Shown: positions 1 to 9,156 of the stretch, one piece after another
Numbering within the stretch: position 1 is the first letter of the stretch
How the letters are laid out: each line of letters opens with the position of its first letter
Assembly (NCBI RefSeq): GCF_022259695.1
Contig: NZ_CP092099.1
Location: 1,348,471 to 1,412,470, forward strand
Reading direction: 5' to 3'
DNA length: 64,000 nucleotides
Source of the DNA: Flaviramulus sp. BrNp1-15
Lineage (GTDB): Bacteria > Bacteroidota > Bacteroidia > Flavobacteriales > Flavobacteriaceae
Translations under genes and position numbers: made by a program
Notes under the pieces: generated by a model
The model's database searches: none
The model's input: only the letters and a program-made list of their open reading frames with translations
Told to the model about the DNA's origin: nothing

Positions 1-1325
1 ATATTGTTGAAATCAATAATTTATCTGTTCAAAAATCAAAATACGGGTCTACTGTTAGAAAAGATGCAACAATTTTTGCAGATATAAACCGACAAATTGA
101 TGGATTAAAAAATGTTATTTTAGAGAATATTAGTTCTGTATCTAATGAAATAAAAAGAGAGCAGAACTTGATTAACTCTAAAATAGCAATTGAAGAATCA
201 AAAATAAGAAAGTTGCCTAAAGCGCAACAAGAACTTTTTGATATACAGCGTCAATACTCTTTAAGTGAAAGAACTTATAATATGTTTTTATCAAAGCGAG
301 GAGAGGCAGATATAATTAAATCTGCAAGTGTATCAGATATATTAATTATTGATAAGGCTAAAGATACTGGAGCAACCCCTATAGACTTAAAATTGAGTTC
401 AAGGTATTTATTTGCTATAATTGGTGGTATTTTACCACCATTACTATTAGCATTTTTATTAACATTTTTTGATAATAAAATACATAATCCACAAGTTTTA
501 GAAAGTTTGTCTTCAATTCCATTATTAGGGGTCGTTGGTAAAAACAATTTAGATAATAATCTAGCTGTACATTTAAAACCAAAATCTACAATAGCAGAAG
601 CGTTTAGATCTTTAAGATCTAGCTTGCAATATTTTTATAAGAAGCATAGTCTGGAAGGATCTAAAACAGTAATGATTACATCATCAGTTAGTGGAGAGGG
701 TAAAACTTTCTGCTCAATTAATGTTGCAACTGTATTCGCTATGAGTGGCAAGAAAACAATTTTGGTAGGTTTAGATTTAAGGAAACCTAAAATTTTTGGC
801 GATTTTAATATAGAAAATGATATAGGAGTTGTTAATTATTTAATAGGACAAAAAACAATTGAAGAAGTAACTCAAAAAACATTAGTACAAGACTTGGATG
901 TTATAACATCAGGTCCTATACCACCAAATCCATCTGAATTATTAATGAATGATAATATGGATAGACTAATGGATTATTTAAAGGATAATTATGATTATAT
1001 AGTTTTAGATACTCCACCTGTAGGTTTAGTTGCTGATGCTTTAGAATTAACAGAATATGTTGATGCCACAATTTATGTTGTAAGGCAAGATTATACTAAA
1101 AAAGGGATGATAAGTCTTGTAAATGATAAATACATAAAAGGAGAAATAAAAAACATAAGTTTTGTTTATAATGGTTATAATCAAAAAGGAAAATATGGCT
1201 ATGGTTATGGCTATGGTTATGGCTATGGCTACGGTTATGGCAGTTATGCCAACGGTTATAATGATGATGGAAATCCTAAAAAAACAATAACATCTCGAAT
1301 TAAATCTTTTTTAAAAATAAGATGA
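1..1325 (+). CDS. Wzc-like polysaccharide co-polymerase / tyrosine autokinase (5' end missing)
   Basis: The reading frame is open from base 3, so the gene starts before the window; the TTG at 168 is only an internal codon. The visible part has a coiled-coil stretch, a membrane segment (about 405-470), then a cytoplasmic BY-kinase domain with Walker A (SGEGKT, near 693), an A' motif (VGLDLRKPK) and Walker B (YIVLDTPP). It ends in a tyrosine-rich tail of alternating Gly-Tyr followed by SYANGY. In the Wzc/BY-kinase family such tails are autophosphorylated and control chain length and assembly of the export complex. This inner-membrane protein likely partners an outer-membrane Wza-type protein encoded upstream. 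The tail is encoded by a DNA hexamer repeat at 1194-1241. Assignment is firm; the exact chain-length role is inferred. Confidence 0.93.
   Translation, partial: IVEINNLSVQKSKYGSTVRKDATIFADINRQIDGLKNVILENISSVSNEIKREQNLINSKIAIEESKIRKLPKAQQELFDIQRQYSLSERTYNMFLSKRGEADIIKSASVSDILIIDKAKDTGATPIDLKLSSRYLFAIIGGILPPLLLAFLLTFFDNKIHNPQVLESLSSIPLLGVVGKNNLDNNLAVHLKPKSTIAEAFRSLRSSLQYFYKKHSLEGSKTVMITSSVSGEGKTFCSINVATVFAMSGKKTILVGLDLRKPKIFGDFNIENDIGVVNYLIGQKTIEEVTQKTLVQDLDVITSGPIPPNPSELLMNDNMDRLMDYLKDNYDYIVLDTPPVGLVADALELTEYVDATIYVVRQDYTKKGMISLVNDKYIKGEIKNISFVYNGYNQKGKYGYGYGYGYGYGYGYGSYANGYNDDGNPKKTITSRIKSFLKIR
1194..1241 (+). repeat. Hexamer tandem repeat TATGGY encoding (Tyr-Gly)8
   Basis: Eight consecutive TAY GGY codon pairs lie in the 3' end of the kinase gene. 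The unit is 6 bp, so gain or loss of units would keep the frame and change the number of C-terminal tyrosines. Confidence 0.9.
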
Positions 1326-1378
1326 TAATCTTATGCTTTATTTATTAATCACTGCAAAATATTTATAAACTAGTTAAA

Positions 1379-2251
1379 TTGGATAATAATAACGATAATT
1401 GGCTTTATACTATTTCATCTCAAAAAAAGGTGATTGATTTAAATATTAAAGAGATTTGGAGATACAAGGATTTACTTATTTTATTTGTTAAACGAAATGT
1501 TGTAACCGCTTATAAGCAAACTATACTAGGACCACTTTGGTATTTTATTCAACCATTGTTTACCTCAGTAATTTTTACTTTAATATTTAATAGTATGGCG
1601 AATATACCAACTGGTGTTGGTGTGCCACCATTCTTATTTAATTTAGCAGGTATAACGTCTTGGAATTATTTTAAAGAGAGTTTAACAGGTACAAGTGATA
1701 CTTTTAGGCAAAACCAAGGTATATTTGGTAAGGTTTACTTTCCACGTGTTATTGTACCAATATCAGTAGTAATAACCAATTTAGTTAAATTTGGAATTCA
1801 ATTATTAGTATTTATTGGATTTTATATATATTATGTATTTTTTACAGATAAAGCATTTGATACATCTCCTCAAAATGTGATTATATTTTTACCTATTTTG
1901 GTTGTGTTTATGGGGCTTTTAGGTTTGGGATTAGGTATGATAATTTCATCTATGACAACTAAATACAGGGACTTGAAATTTTTAATAACATTTGGTGTAC
2001 AATTACTTATGTATGGTTCTGCTGTAATGTATCCTTTATCTTTTTTTAAAGAAAAATTGCCAAACATATCATGGATAGTAGAATACAACCCTATGACTAC
2101 AATAATTGAAGCATTTAGATATATGACTTTAGGTGTTGGAGATTATTCGCTCTCTAAAATGGTTTATGCTAGCGTAATTAGTATTGTGATTTTTTTAATA
2201 GGACTTATTATTTTTAATAAAACCGAAAAAAGTTTTATAGACACTATTTGA
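1379..2251 (+). CDS. ABC-2 type polysaccharide exporter permease (Wzm/TagG-like)
   Basis: A 290-residue integral membrane protein with about six hydrophobic helices. It has the typical opening of the family, a cytoplasmic N-terminal stretch ending in an amphipathic DLLILFVKRNVVTAYKQTILGP-like region before the first helix. It should form the membrane pore that moves a lipid-linked glycan across the inner membrane together with the following ATPase. The start is TTG at 1379; no ATG precedes the conserved N-terminal region. The stop overlaps the ATG of the ATPase gene by one base (TGATG), which points to translational coupling. It lies 53 bp after the kinase gene. Confidence 0.93.
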   Translation: MDNNNDNWLYTISSQKKVIDLNIKEIWRYKDLLILFVKRNVVTAYKQTILGPLWYFIQPLFTSVIFTLIFNSMANIPTGVGVPPFLFNLAGITSWNYFKESLTGTSDTFRQNQGIFGKVYFPRVIVPISVVITNLVKFGIQLLVFIGFYIYYVFFTDKAFDTSPQNVIIFLPILVVFMGLLGLGLGMIISSMTTKYRDLKFLITFGVQLLMYGSAVMYPLSFFKEKLPNISWIVEYNPMTTIIEAFRYMTLGVGDYSLSKMVYASVISIVIFLIGLIIFNKTEKSFIDTI

Positions 2252-3513
2252 TGAAAAAGGATATTATTTTAAAAGGTGAAAATATTTCCAAACAATATAG
2301 GTTGGGTTTGGTAGGAACTGGTACTATAGGACATGATTTTAACAGATGGTGGAATAAAATTAGAGGAAAAGAAGATCCGTATCTTAAAATTGGTGAAGCA
2401 AATGATAGAAGTATTAAAGGAGATTCTGAATATGTTTGGGCATTGAAAAATATTAATTTTGAAGTAGAACGTGGTGAGGTTTTAGGAATAATTGGTAAAA
2501 ATGGAGCGGGGAAATCAACACTTTTAAAATTATTATCTAAAGTTACAGCCCCAACCACAGGTGAAATTAAGACAAAAGGAAGAATAGCATCTTTATTAGA
2601 AGTAGGTACCGGTTTTCATCCAGAAATGACAGGTAAAGAAAATATTTTTTTAAATGGTGCTATCTTAGGAATGACTAAAAAAGAAATAGAATCTAAACTT
2701 GACAATATTATTGAATTTTCTGGTTGTGAACGTTATATAGATACACCTGTAAAGCGTTATTCTTCTGGTATGACAGTCCGTTTAGCTTTTGCAGTAGCAG
2801 CACATTTAGATCCTGATATTTTGGTGATTGATGAAGTATTAGCAGTAGGTGATGCCGAGTTTCAAAAAAAGGCTATAGGTAAAATGCAAGATATAAGTAA
2901 AGGAGAAGGAAGAACAGTACTTTTTGTTAGTCATAATATGGCAGCTGTAAAAAGTTTATGTAATAGAGCAATGTTGTTAGAGCATGGTCATGTAATCTTT
3001 GAAGGACAAACAGATGAAGTCATAAGTTATTACATGAAAGGTGATTCAGGTCTTCAAAATTTAAAAGTGTTTGATAATTTGTTCGACAATAATATTTTTA
3101 CACTTAATGAAATATGTGTAAAAAATAAAGATGATGTAATTGAAAAGCCTATAGTTGAAGATAAAGAAATTGAGTTGATTACTAATATTACTATTAAAGG
3201 CAAAGATTTTAATAGATATCATGTAACATACCATTTAAACAATGAATTAGGGGAAGCTTTATTTGCGTTCTCGCATAACAATATAAGTCTTAAAAAAGGG
3301 TTGAATAAACTACATTGTTATTTCCCTAAGTCTTTTTTTCAATCTGGAGAATATTTTTTGTCATTCTTTTTAATTGAAGATAAAAGAAAAGCAGTATTTC
3401 ACGAAAAAGATATTATATCATTTACTATAATTGATAAAAACAGAGAGATTGGTACATATATGGGTAAAGAGCCAGGATATATTAAACCAGTTTTTAAATG
3501 GGAAAATAAATAA
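2251..3513 (+). CDS. ABC polysaccharide exporter ATP-binding protein with C-terminal domain (Wzt-like)
   Basis: Residues 1 to about 245 form the nucleotide-binding domain, with Walker A GKNGAGKST, signature YSSGMTVRLAF, Walker B LVIDEVLAVGD and a switch histidine in VSHNM. Residues about 265-420 form an extra beta-rich C-terminal domain. In characterised Wzt proteins that domain binds the modified non-reducing end of the finished glycan and couples capping to export. I infer the same here, so one of the cluster's methyltransferases could be the capping enzyme. I prefer the ATG at 2251 to the in-frame TTG at 2248, because it gives the TGATG overlap with the permease. It ends one base before the next gene. 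Confidence 0.93.
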   Translation: MKKDIILKGENISKQYRLGLVGTGTIGHDFNRWWNKIRGKEDPYLKIGEANDRSIKGDSEYVWALKNINFEVERGEVLGIIGKNGAGKSTLLKLLSKVTAPTTGEIKTKGRIASLLEVGTGFHPEMTGKENIFLNGAILGMTKKEIESKLDNIIEFSGCERYIDTPVKRYSSGMTVRLAFAVAAHLDPDILVIDEVLAVGDAEFQKKAIGKMQDISKGEGRTVLFVSHNMAAVKSLCNRAMLLEHGHVIFEGQTDEVISYYMKGDSGLQNLKVFDNLFDNNIFTLNEICVKNKDDVIEKPIVEDKEIELITNITIKGKDFNRYHVTYHLNNELGEALFAFSHNNISLKKGLNKLHCYFPKSFFQSGEYFLSFFLIEDKRKAVFHEKDIISFTIIDKNREIGTYMGKEPGYIKPVFKWENK

Positions 3514-4587
3514 ATGATTAACGTTACTAAAACATTTCTTCCTTCTCAAAAAGACTATCAAGCCATTCTTAAAAAAGCTTGGGATGCTAATTGGATGACA
3601 AATAGAGGTGCATTAGTAAAAGAATTGGAAGATAAACTAAAACAATATTTAGGAGTATCTAACATAATAACAACTACTAATGGAACTTTACCTTTACAAA
3701 TAGCTATAAAAGCACTGGGCTTAAAAGGCGAAATTATAACAACACCATTTAGTTATGTTGCAACAACATCTAGTATTGTTTGGGAAGGATGTACGCCTGT
3801 TTTTGTAGATATAAACCCAGATTATTTAACTATTGATGAAACAAAAATTGAAGCTGCTATTACTTCAAAAACATCTGCAATTTTAGCTACCCATGTTTTT
3901 GGTAACCCTTGTGATGTAGATAAAATAGAAATAATTGCCAAAAAACATAATCTTAAAGTTATTTATGACGCAGCACATTGTTTTGGTGTTACTTATAAAG
4001 GACAATCCATATTTAATTATGGAGATTTAAGTACATGTAGCTTTCATGCTACAAAAGTGTTTCATACTGGAGAAGGAGGTGCTATGTTTACTAATTCGAA
4101 TACAATTCATGACACTTTTTTCTACTATCATAATTTCGGGCATAAAGGTCCTGAAGCTTTTCAAGGCTTAGGAATTAACGCTAAAATGAGCGAACTTCAA
4201 GCGGCTATGGGGTTATCTGTGTTGCCTCATATAGATAGAATATTAAACGAAAGAAAGAATATTATAGATTTTTACAATAAATTAATAGATTTTTCAAAAG
4301 TAAACACCATTAAATTAAGAAGTAATACAAAATGGAATTACAGTTATTATCCAATTTTATTTAAAGATCAAAACAAATTATTAGAAGCTGTAGCAGCTTT
4401 AAAAGCTGTTGATATTTTCCCTAGACGTTATTTTTATCCCTCTCTCAATACGCTTAATTATGTTAATAGTAAACCTATGCCTATCTCAGAAGATTTTTCT
4501 TCAAGAATATTGTGTTTGCCTTTGTATTTTGATCTCAAAGAAGAAGATATAAAAAAAATTGTTCAAATAATTAATATAACTGCATAA
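3514..4587 (+). CDS. DegT/DnrJ/EryC1/StrS-family PLP-dependent sugar aminotransferase
   Basis: A 357-residue fold-type I aminotransferase of the nucleotide-sugar kind. The PLP lysine is visible in SFHATKVFHTGEGG, and the cofactor Asp lies in YDAAHCFG. The family transfers an amino group from glutamate to a 3- or 4-keto nucleotide sugar. No matching 4,6-dehydratase lies in the window, so the keto-sugar must come from genes elsewhere. It directly follows the exporter ATPase and its stop overlaps the start of the WbqC-like gene by one base (TAATG). The substrate cannot be predicted. Confidence 0.93.
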   Translation: MINVTKTFLPSQKDYQAILKKAWDANWMTNRGALVKELEDKLKQYLGVSNIITTTNGTLPLQIAIKALGLKGEIITTPFSYVATTSSIVWEGCTPVFVDINPDYLTIDETKIEAAITSKTSAILATHVFGNPCDVDKIEIIAKKHNLKVIYDAAHCFGVTYKGQSIFNYGDLSTCSFHATKVFHTGEGGAMFTNSNTIHDTFFYYHNFGHKGPEAFQGLGINAKMSELQAAMGLSVLPHIDRILNERKNIIDFYNKLIDFSKVNTIKLRSNTKWNYSYYPILFKDQNKLLEAVAALKAVDIFPRRYFYPSLNTLNYVNSKPMPISEDFSSRILCLPLYFDLKEEDIKKIVQIINITA

Positions 4588-5297
4588 TGAAATTAGGAAT
4601 TATGCAGCCATATTTTTTTCCTTATTTAGGTTATTTTAGTCTTATAGATGCAACAGATTTTTGGGTAGTTTTTGATGAAGTACAGTTTATTAGACATGGT
4701 TGGGTAGAGCGCAATAGAGTACAAAATTCTGATGGTGGCTGGCAATATATAAAAGTGCCTTTAGTAAAGGCACCACGTCAAAATTTAATTAAAGACACCT
4801 TTATTAGATTTAATGAAAATTGGGAAAGTAAAATATTGGCTCAATTAACTTGTTATAAAAAAAAAGCACCTTATTATAATCAGGTAATTAATCTATTAGA
4901 GAAAATTTTTGAAAAGAAAAATAAAGACATAACATCATTGAATATTCTGGTACTTAAAAAAGTATGCGAATATATTGGTATGGAGTTTAATTATGATGTT
5001 TTTTCACAAACTGAAATGGATTTTTCAAGTACTATAAAAAAACCAGGTGATTGGGCACTACAAATTTCCAAATATTATGAAGCAAGTACATATGTAAACC
5101 CTTATGGGGGGATTGATATTTTTGATAGAGAAAACTTTCAAAAGGAAGGTATCGGTATTAAGTTTTTAAAAAATAATTTGGATATTTATAATCAAAGAAA
5201 TAAAAAATTTGAACCAGGACTCTCAATTATTGATGTTTTAATGTTTAATTCTCCAAAAGAAACAAAAAAATTAATAGAATCGTATAAGTTTTGTTAA
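4587..5297 (+). CDS. WbqC-like family protein
   Basis: A 236-residue protein with the characteristic opening of the WbqC-like family (MQPYFFPYLGYFSLI, then DEVQFIRHGWVERNR). Family members are common in O-antigen and capsule clusters, often beside DegT aminotransferases, as here. Their biochemistry is not settled; an N-acyl or amino-acyl transfer to an aminosugar has been suggested from context. It is soluble, with no signal peptide or membrane helix. It is coupled to the preceding aminotransferase by a one-base overlap, suggesting both act on the same sugar (inference). Confidence 0.88.
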   Translation: MKLGIMQPYFFPYLGYFSLIDATDFWVVFDEVQFIRHGWVERNRVQNSDGGWQYIKVPLVKAPRQNLIKDTFIRFNENWESKILAQLTCYKKKAPYYNQVINLLEKIFEKKNKDITSLNILVLKKVCEYIGMEFNYDVFSQTEMDFSSTIKKPGDWALQISKYYEASTYVNPYGGIDIFDRENFQKEGIGIKFLKNNLDIYNQRNKKFEPGLSIIDVLMFNSPKETKKLIESYKFC

Positions 5298-5309
5298 AGC
5301 TATTTTACT

Positions 5310-5999
5310 ATGAAAGATTATATACATAAAGAGTTTCCAAAGTCTTGTGACCCAGATGATTTTTTTGGACAAGTTAAGAGAACGGTTAATGGAAAATCCG
5401 TTGGAAAAGATCAAATTAATATGATTGTTGATTCGATTTGTGAAAGTTTAAATTTTAATAACGAAGATATTTTATTTGATTTAGGTTGTGGTAATGGAGC
5501 ACTTTCAGTTTTGATGTTCCATAAAATAAAAGCATACTTTGGAATTGATTTTTCAGAATATTTGATAGAAGTAGCAAAAAATAATTTTGAAAAAGCTAAT
5601 TATGTTTTTCAATTTGCAGAAGCAAATGAATTTTTAGAAAACGAAACGTTAAACACAGAGTATACTAAAGGTCTTTGTTACGGTGTTTTTTCTTATTTTG
5701 AAAGAGAATCTGCAAAAAATATACTAACCAATATTTATAATAAATATAAAAATATTAATAAGTTTTATATTGGTAATATTCCAGATAGAGATAGAGCTTC
5801 CAACTTTTTTTATAACGATATTGATTACACAAATTTATTAGACGATAATCAGAGTTCACTTGGTGTATGGTGGTCTCAAAAAGACTTTAAAGATTTGGCT
5901 AATGAATCAGGTTGGGAAACAGACTTTTTAAATATGCCAGATAATTTTTATTCAGCTCATTACAGGTTTGATGTTGTTTTAACCAAAAAAGACATGTAA
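5310..5999 (+). CDS. Class I SAM-dependent methyltransferase
   Basis: A 229-residue cytoplasmic protein with the glycine-rich SAM motif I (LFDLGCGNGALSVL, around residue 50) followed by an acidic motif II region (YFGIDFSEYLIEVAK). This is the Rossmann core of small-molecule methyltransferases. It lies between the WbqC-like gene (12 bp gap) and a DegT gene (2 bp gap), so the acceptor is probably a sugar or an acyl substituent in this cluster. The exact target is unknown. Confidence 0.85.
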   Translation: MKDYIHKEFPKSCDPDDFFGQVKRTVNGKSVGKDQINMIVDSICESLNFNNEDILFDLGCGNGALSVLMFHKIKAYFGIDFSEYLIEVAKNNFEKANYVFQFAEANEFLENETLNTEYTKGLCYGVFSYFERESAKNILTNIYNKYKNINKFYIGNIPDRDRASNFFYNDIDYTNLLDDNQSSLGVWWSQKDFKDLANESGWETDFLNMPDNFYSAHYRFDVVLTKKDM

Positions 6000-6001
6000 A
6001 A

Positions 6002-7192
6002 ATGGAACAAAAATTAGCTTTTTTTGGTAATTCTCCAGTTTTTAAAAAACCACGCTCTACGTCCAATTTAATAAAACCTAATTTAGATTCCTTTATAAAT
6101 TATATTAAGCCTTATTATGAAAAAGGGAGCTTAGCTGAAGACAATCTACTAATTCAAAATTTAGAAAAAAGACTTGCATTAATTCACGGGGCTAAACATT
6201 GTGTAGCTGTTTGTAATGGTTTATGGGGCTTAGTTTTAGCTATTAATGAGTTGAAATTAAAAGATAAAACAGAAATTATAATGCCATCGCTAACATATAG
6301 AAGAATGGCAGATATTGCAGCTTGGCTAAAAATGATTCCTCATTACTGTGATATAGAAATTAAAACTTTAGGAATTTCTGCCAAATCTGTAAAAAATGCT
6401 ATAAATGATAATACAGCATTAATTTTGGCTCCACACCCAATTGTGAATTTATGCGATATTGATGGTCTTTTAAATATTTCAGAAAAATACAAATTGCCAA
6501 TACTATTTGATTCTGTTGAAGCATCATATGCATCATATAAAGGAAAACCAATAGGCACTTTTGGAGATGCTGAGGTGTTTTCTGTTCATGCAAGCAAATT
6601 TTTAAATGGATTTGAAGGCGGTTATATAACTACCAATAATGCAGATTTAGCAAGAAAGTTGAAAGCAGCTAGAAATTTTGGTATTGATGATAATCAAGAG
6701 TTAATCACTCTTGGTATTGATGGAAAAATGATAGCACCTCACGCAGCTATGACATTGGCTTGTTTGGATTTGTTAGACAATCAAATAAAAAAAAATAAAG
6801 CACGCTTTTATAAATATAAAGAACTTTTAGAAAATGTAAAAGGAATCGATTTAGTTGAGTATGATTCTACAGAACGAAGAAGTTTTAAAAATATATTGGT
6901 TAAATTAAATAAGAAATGGCCATATAGTAGAGAATTTACCCTAAAAATATTGCAAAAGGAAAATATGGTTGTTAGGCCATATTATTTCCCACCTTTACAC
7001 AAAAAAGAACCAACATATCCAACAATTATTGGGGAACTTAAAAATACAGAGTTGTTAATGAACAAATATATGTTGTTTCCATGTGGCGAATTTGTTGATA
7101 TTGAAGATATAGAAATAATAGTTGAATACTTAGTTTATTTAGAAAGAAATTCTAAACATATTAATTTAGAAATTGATAAAATTAATAAATAA
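6002..7192 (+). CDS. DegT/DnrJ/EryC1/StrS-family aminotransferase
   Basis: A 396-residue protein of the same PLP fold as the gene at 3514. The catalytic lysine is present in FSVHASKFLNGFEGG, and the Asp that contacts the pyridine nitrogen is in LFDSVEASY. The N-terminus carries about 40 residues before the core (substrate-channel GSLAEDN region). It is packed between a methyltransferase and a second DegT-fold gene with no gap (next ATG follows at 7193). It is likely an active sugar aminotransferase. It could instead be a non-transaminating member that uses the lysine differently. Confidence 0.9.
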   Translation: MEQKLAFFGNSPVFKKPRSTSNLIKPNLDSFINYIKPYYEKGSLAEDNLLIQNLEKRLALIHGAKHCVAVCNGLWGLVLAINELKLKDKTEIIMPSLTYRRMADIAAWLKMIPHYCDIEIKTLGISAKSVKNAINDNTALILAPHPIVNLCDIDGLLNISEKYKLPILFDSVEASYASYKGKPIGTFGDAEVFSVHASKFLNGFEGGYITTNNADLARKLKAARNFGIDDNQELITLGIDGKMIAPHAAMTLACLDLLDNQIKKNKARFYKYKELLENVKGIDLVEYDSTERRSFKNILVKLNKKWPYSREFTLKILQKENMVVRPYYFPPLHKKEPTYPTIIGELKNTELLMNKYMLFPCGEFVDIEDIEIIVEYLVYLERNSKHINLEIDKINK

Positions 7193-8251
7193 ATGATTCA
7201 AAATAATTTACCAAAGTGGGATGAGTTTCAAAAAATGGTTGAAGGTATTTGGGAAAGAGAATATTACACAAACCACGGACCCTTAGTTGTTGATTTAGAA
7301 AACAAAATAAGTAAACTATTAGGCGTTAAGCATGCTATTTGTATGACAAATAGTAGTATAGCCTTAATGATAGCAATAAAAGCGCTTAATGTTAAAAGAA
7401 AAGTAATAATACCATCATTCTCTCATATAAACATTGCTCAATCTGTTAAGTGGGCAGGAATTGAATTTCAATTTTGTAAAGTGAATAATGATTCTTTTTC
7501 TATTGATACAGAAGAAATATTAACAGAAATTAATGAAGAAATTGAGCTAATAATAGCCATAAACAATTATGGAATAACTAATGATATTGAAGAACTAGAA
7601 AAATTAGCAAATCAAAAAAAAATTAAACTTTTATTTGTTTCTGATTCTTTTTTTGGTGAAAAATTTAAAGGAAGAAAATTTGGTAATTTTGGTGATTTAG
7701 AAATATTTTCATTTCATGAAAGCCAAATGATTAATGGTGCAAATGGTGCTTGTGTTTGTACAGCAGACGATGAATTGGCGGCCAGATTAAGAAATATTCG
7801 TAGTAGTTATGGCGCTGGAAAACAGGTTCCAATACCCTATACAGGAAACGGTAGAATGTCTGAGATTCAAGCGGGGTTAACTTTACTCTCTTTAGATCAT
7901 TTTGAAGAAAACAGAAATGAATTACTTAGCAAAAAACAAGAGTTTAATAAATTAATTAAAAAAGTAAAAGGTGTTTCTATTTATAATTCTACTAGTTTTT
8001 GTTCAAACTTCATTCTTGTGTTAGATTATGGTAAACTTGGAATCGACTTAAAGGATTTTAAATTGAAAATAAAATCAATTAATAAGCATATTGAATTATT
8101 TGATTTTTTTGGAGTAGAAATAGACCCACCTTATATCAGAAAAGATTTTTTAAATAATAATTTAATCAATAATTCAATTGGTTTACCAAGTAGCATTACT
8201 TTAAAACAGTTTAATAAAATTATTTCACTTTTAACAAAAAACGTTATTTAA
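7193..8251 (+). CDS. DegT-fold protein lacking the PLP lysine (probable pseudo-aminotransferase or altered chemistry)
   Basis: A 352-residue DegT/DnrJ-family protein. It aligns with its two cluster neighbours through GPLVVDLENKI, the SDSFFGEKFKGRKFGNFGD region and the SFH segment. At the position where they have SFHATK and SVHASK, this one reads SFHESQ: codon CAA (Gln) replaces the internal-aldimine lysine. The rest of the ORF is intact and full length, so decay is not obvious. Known lysine-free members of the family include dehydratases such as ColD, where histidine replaces lysine. Glutamine would prevent a normal Schiff base. It might act as a partner subunit of the gene at 6002, to which it is directly abutted (inference). 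Confidence 0.85.
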   Translation: MIQNNLPKWDEFQKMVEGIWEREYYTNHGPLVVDLENKISKLLGVKHAICMTNSSIALMIAIKALNVKRKVIIPSFSHINIAQSVKWAGIEFQFCKVNNDSFSIDTEEILTEINEEIELIIAINNYGITNDIEELEKLANQKKIKLLFVSDSFFGEKFKGRKFGNFGDLEIFSFHESQMINGANGACVCTADDELAARLRNIRSSYGAGKQVPIPYTGNGRMSEIQAGLTLLSLDHFEENRNELLSKKQEFNKLIKKVKGVSIYNSTSFCSNFILVLDYGKLGIDLKDFKLKIKSINKHIELFDFFGVEIDPPYIRKDFLNNNLINNSIGLPSSITLKQFNKIISLLTKNVI

Positions 8252-8262
8252 AAAAATAATTA

Positions 8263-9156
8263 ATGGTATTCGAACATAAAAAAATGATGATAAGTATTTT
8301 AGTAATGGCTTATAATCATGAAGCATATATAGCTCAATGTTTAAATTCAATTTTAAGCCAGAAAACCAATTTCTTATTTGAAATAATTCTTGGAGAAGAT
8401 GATAGCAGCGATAAAACTAGAAGCATTTGCATAGACTTTTCTAAAAAACATTCAGATAAAATAAAACTTTTTTTACGTTCGCGAAAAGATGTAATTTATG
8501 TAAACGGAAACCCAACAGGACGGTTTAATTTTGTTGAGAGTTTAAAAGCTTGTAAAGGAAAATATATAGCGGTTTGTGATGGAGATGATTATTGGACAGA
8601 TCCTTTTAAACTTCAAAAACAGGTTGATTTTTTGGAGAATCATGAAGATTATGTAATAGCATACCATGATGTATCAATAATCGATAGTGAAGGAATAATA
8701 ATAAATAAATCAAAAACTCCAAAAATTTTTCAAAGAGATTTCACAAACATAGAATTAATAAAATCTGATATATTTATTTGTTTAATGAGCATCGTTTTTA
8801 GGAATGTTGTAAAAGATTTACCAAAAAACTTTTTAAGTGTTAGTAATGCTGATGTTTTTTTAACTTCGTATTTAGGGCAGTTTGGTCATGGGAAATATTT
8901 TGAGAATATTGGAGGGATGTATCGAGTTCATCAAGGAGGAGTCTGGTCAGCATTAGATGACAAATCAAAACAAGAAAGTAAAAAAAAAACATTTTATCAA
9001 TTACATGAATATTATGATTCTATAAAAAATAAAGAAATATCTCAATATTACTTATCAAAGTCTAAGAAAGTTACTAATAGAAAAATGCCTATAAATTCTA
9101 AAAACTCAGTTTTTATGTTGATAAAAAGAATTTATAAAAAAATAAAAAAAAATTAG
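8263..9156 (+). CDS. Family 2 (GT2) glycosyltransferase
   Basis: A 297-residue GT-A fold enzyme. The nucleotide-binding opening is ISILVMAYNHEAYIAQCLNSIL, the EDDSSDKT segment follows, and the metal-binding motif is CDGDDYWTD near residue 105. It is a clear paralog of the gene at 18981, sharing the AQ-SIL-QKTNF, GED-S-DKTR and CDGDDYW pattern. It should transfer one sugar of the repeat unit from a nucleotide donor at the cytoplasmic membrane face. ATG codons at 8284 or 8287 are possible alternative starts. The stop overlaps the GTG of the next gene by one base. Confidence 0.9.
   Translation: MVFEHKKMMISILVMAYNHEAYIAQCLNSILSQKTNFLFEIILGEDDSSDKTRSICIDFSKKHSDKIKLFLRSRKDVIYVNGNPTGRFNFVESLKACKGKYIAVCDGDDYWTDPFKLQKQVDFLENHEDYVIAYHDVSIIDSEGIIINKSKTPKIFQRDFTNIELIKSDIFICLMSIVFRNVVKDLPKNFLSVSNADVFLTSYLGQFGHGKYFENIGGMYRVHQGGVWSALDDKSKQESKKKTFYQLHEYYDSIKNKEISQYYLSKSKKVTNRKMPINSKNSVFMLIKRIYKKIKKN

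Noticed and set aside
168-1325. A complete 385-residue kinase gene starting at TTG 168
   Set aside because: The frame is open from base 3 and the upstream codons fit a coiled-coil region; the gene begins outside the window.
2244-2558. 104-codon minus-strand ORF at the permease/ATPase junction
   Set aside because: It is the shadow of the Walker A region of the Wzt-like gene.
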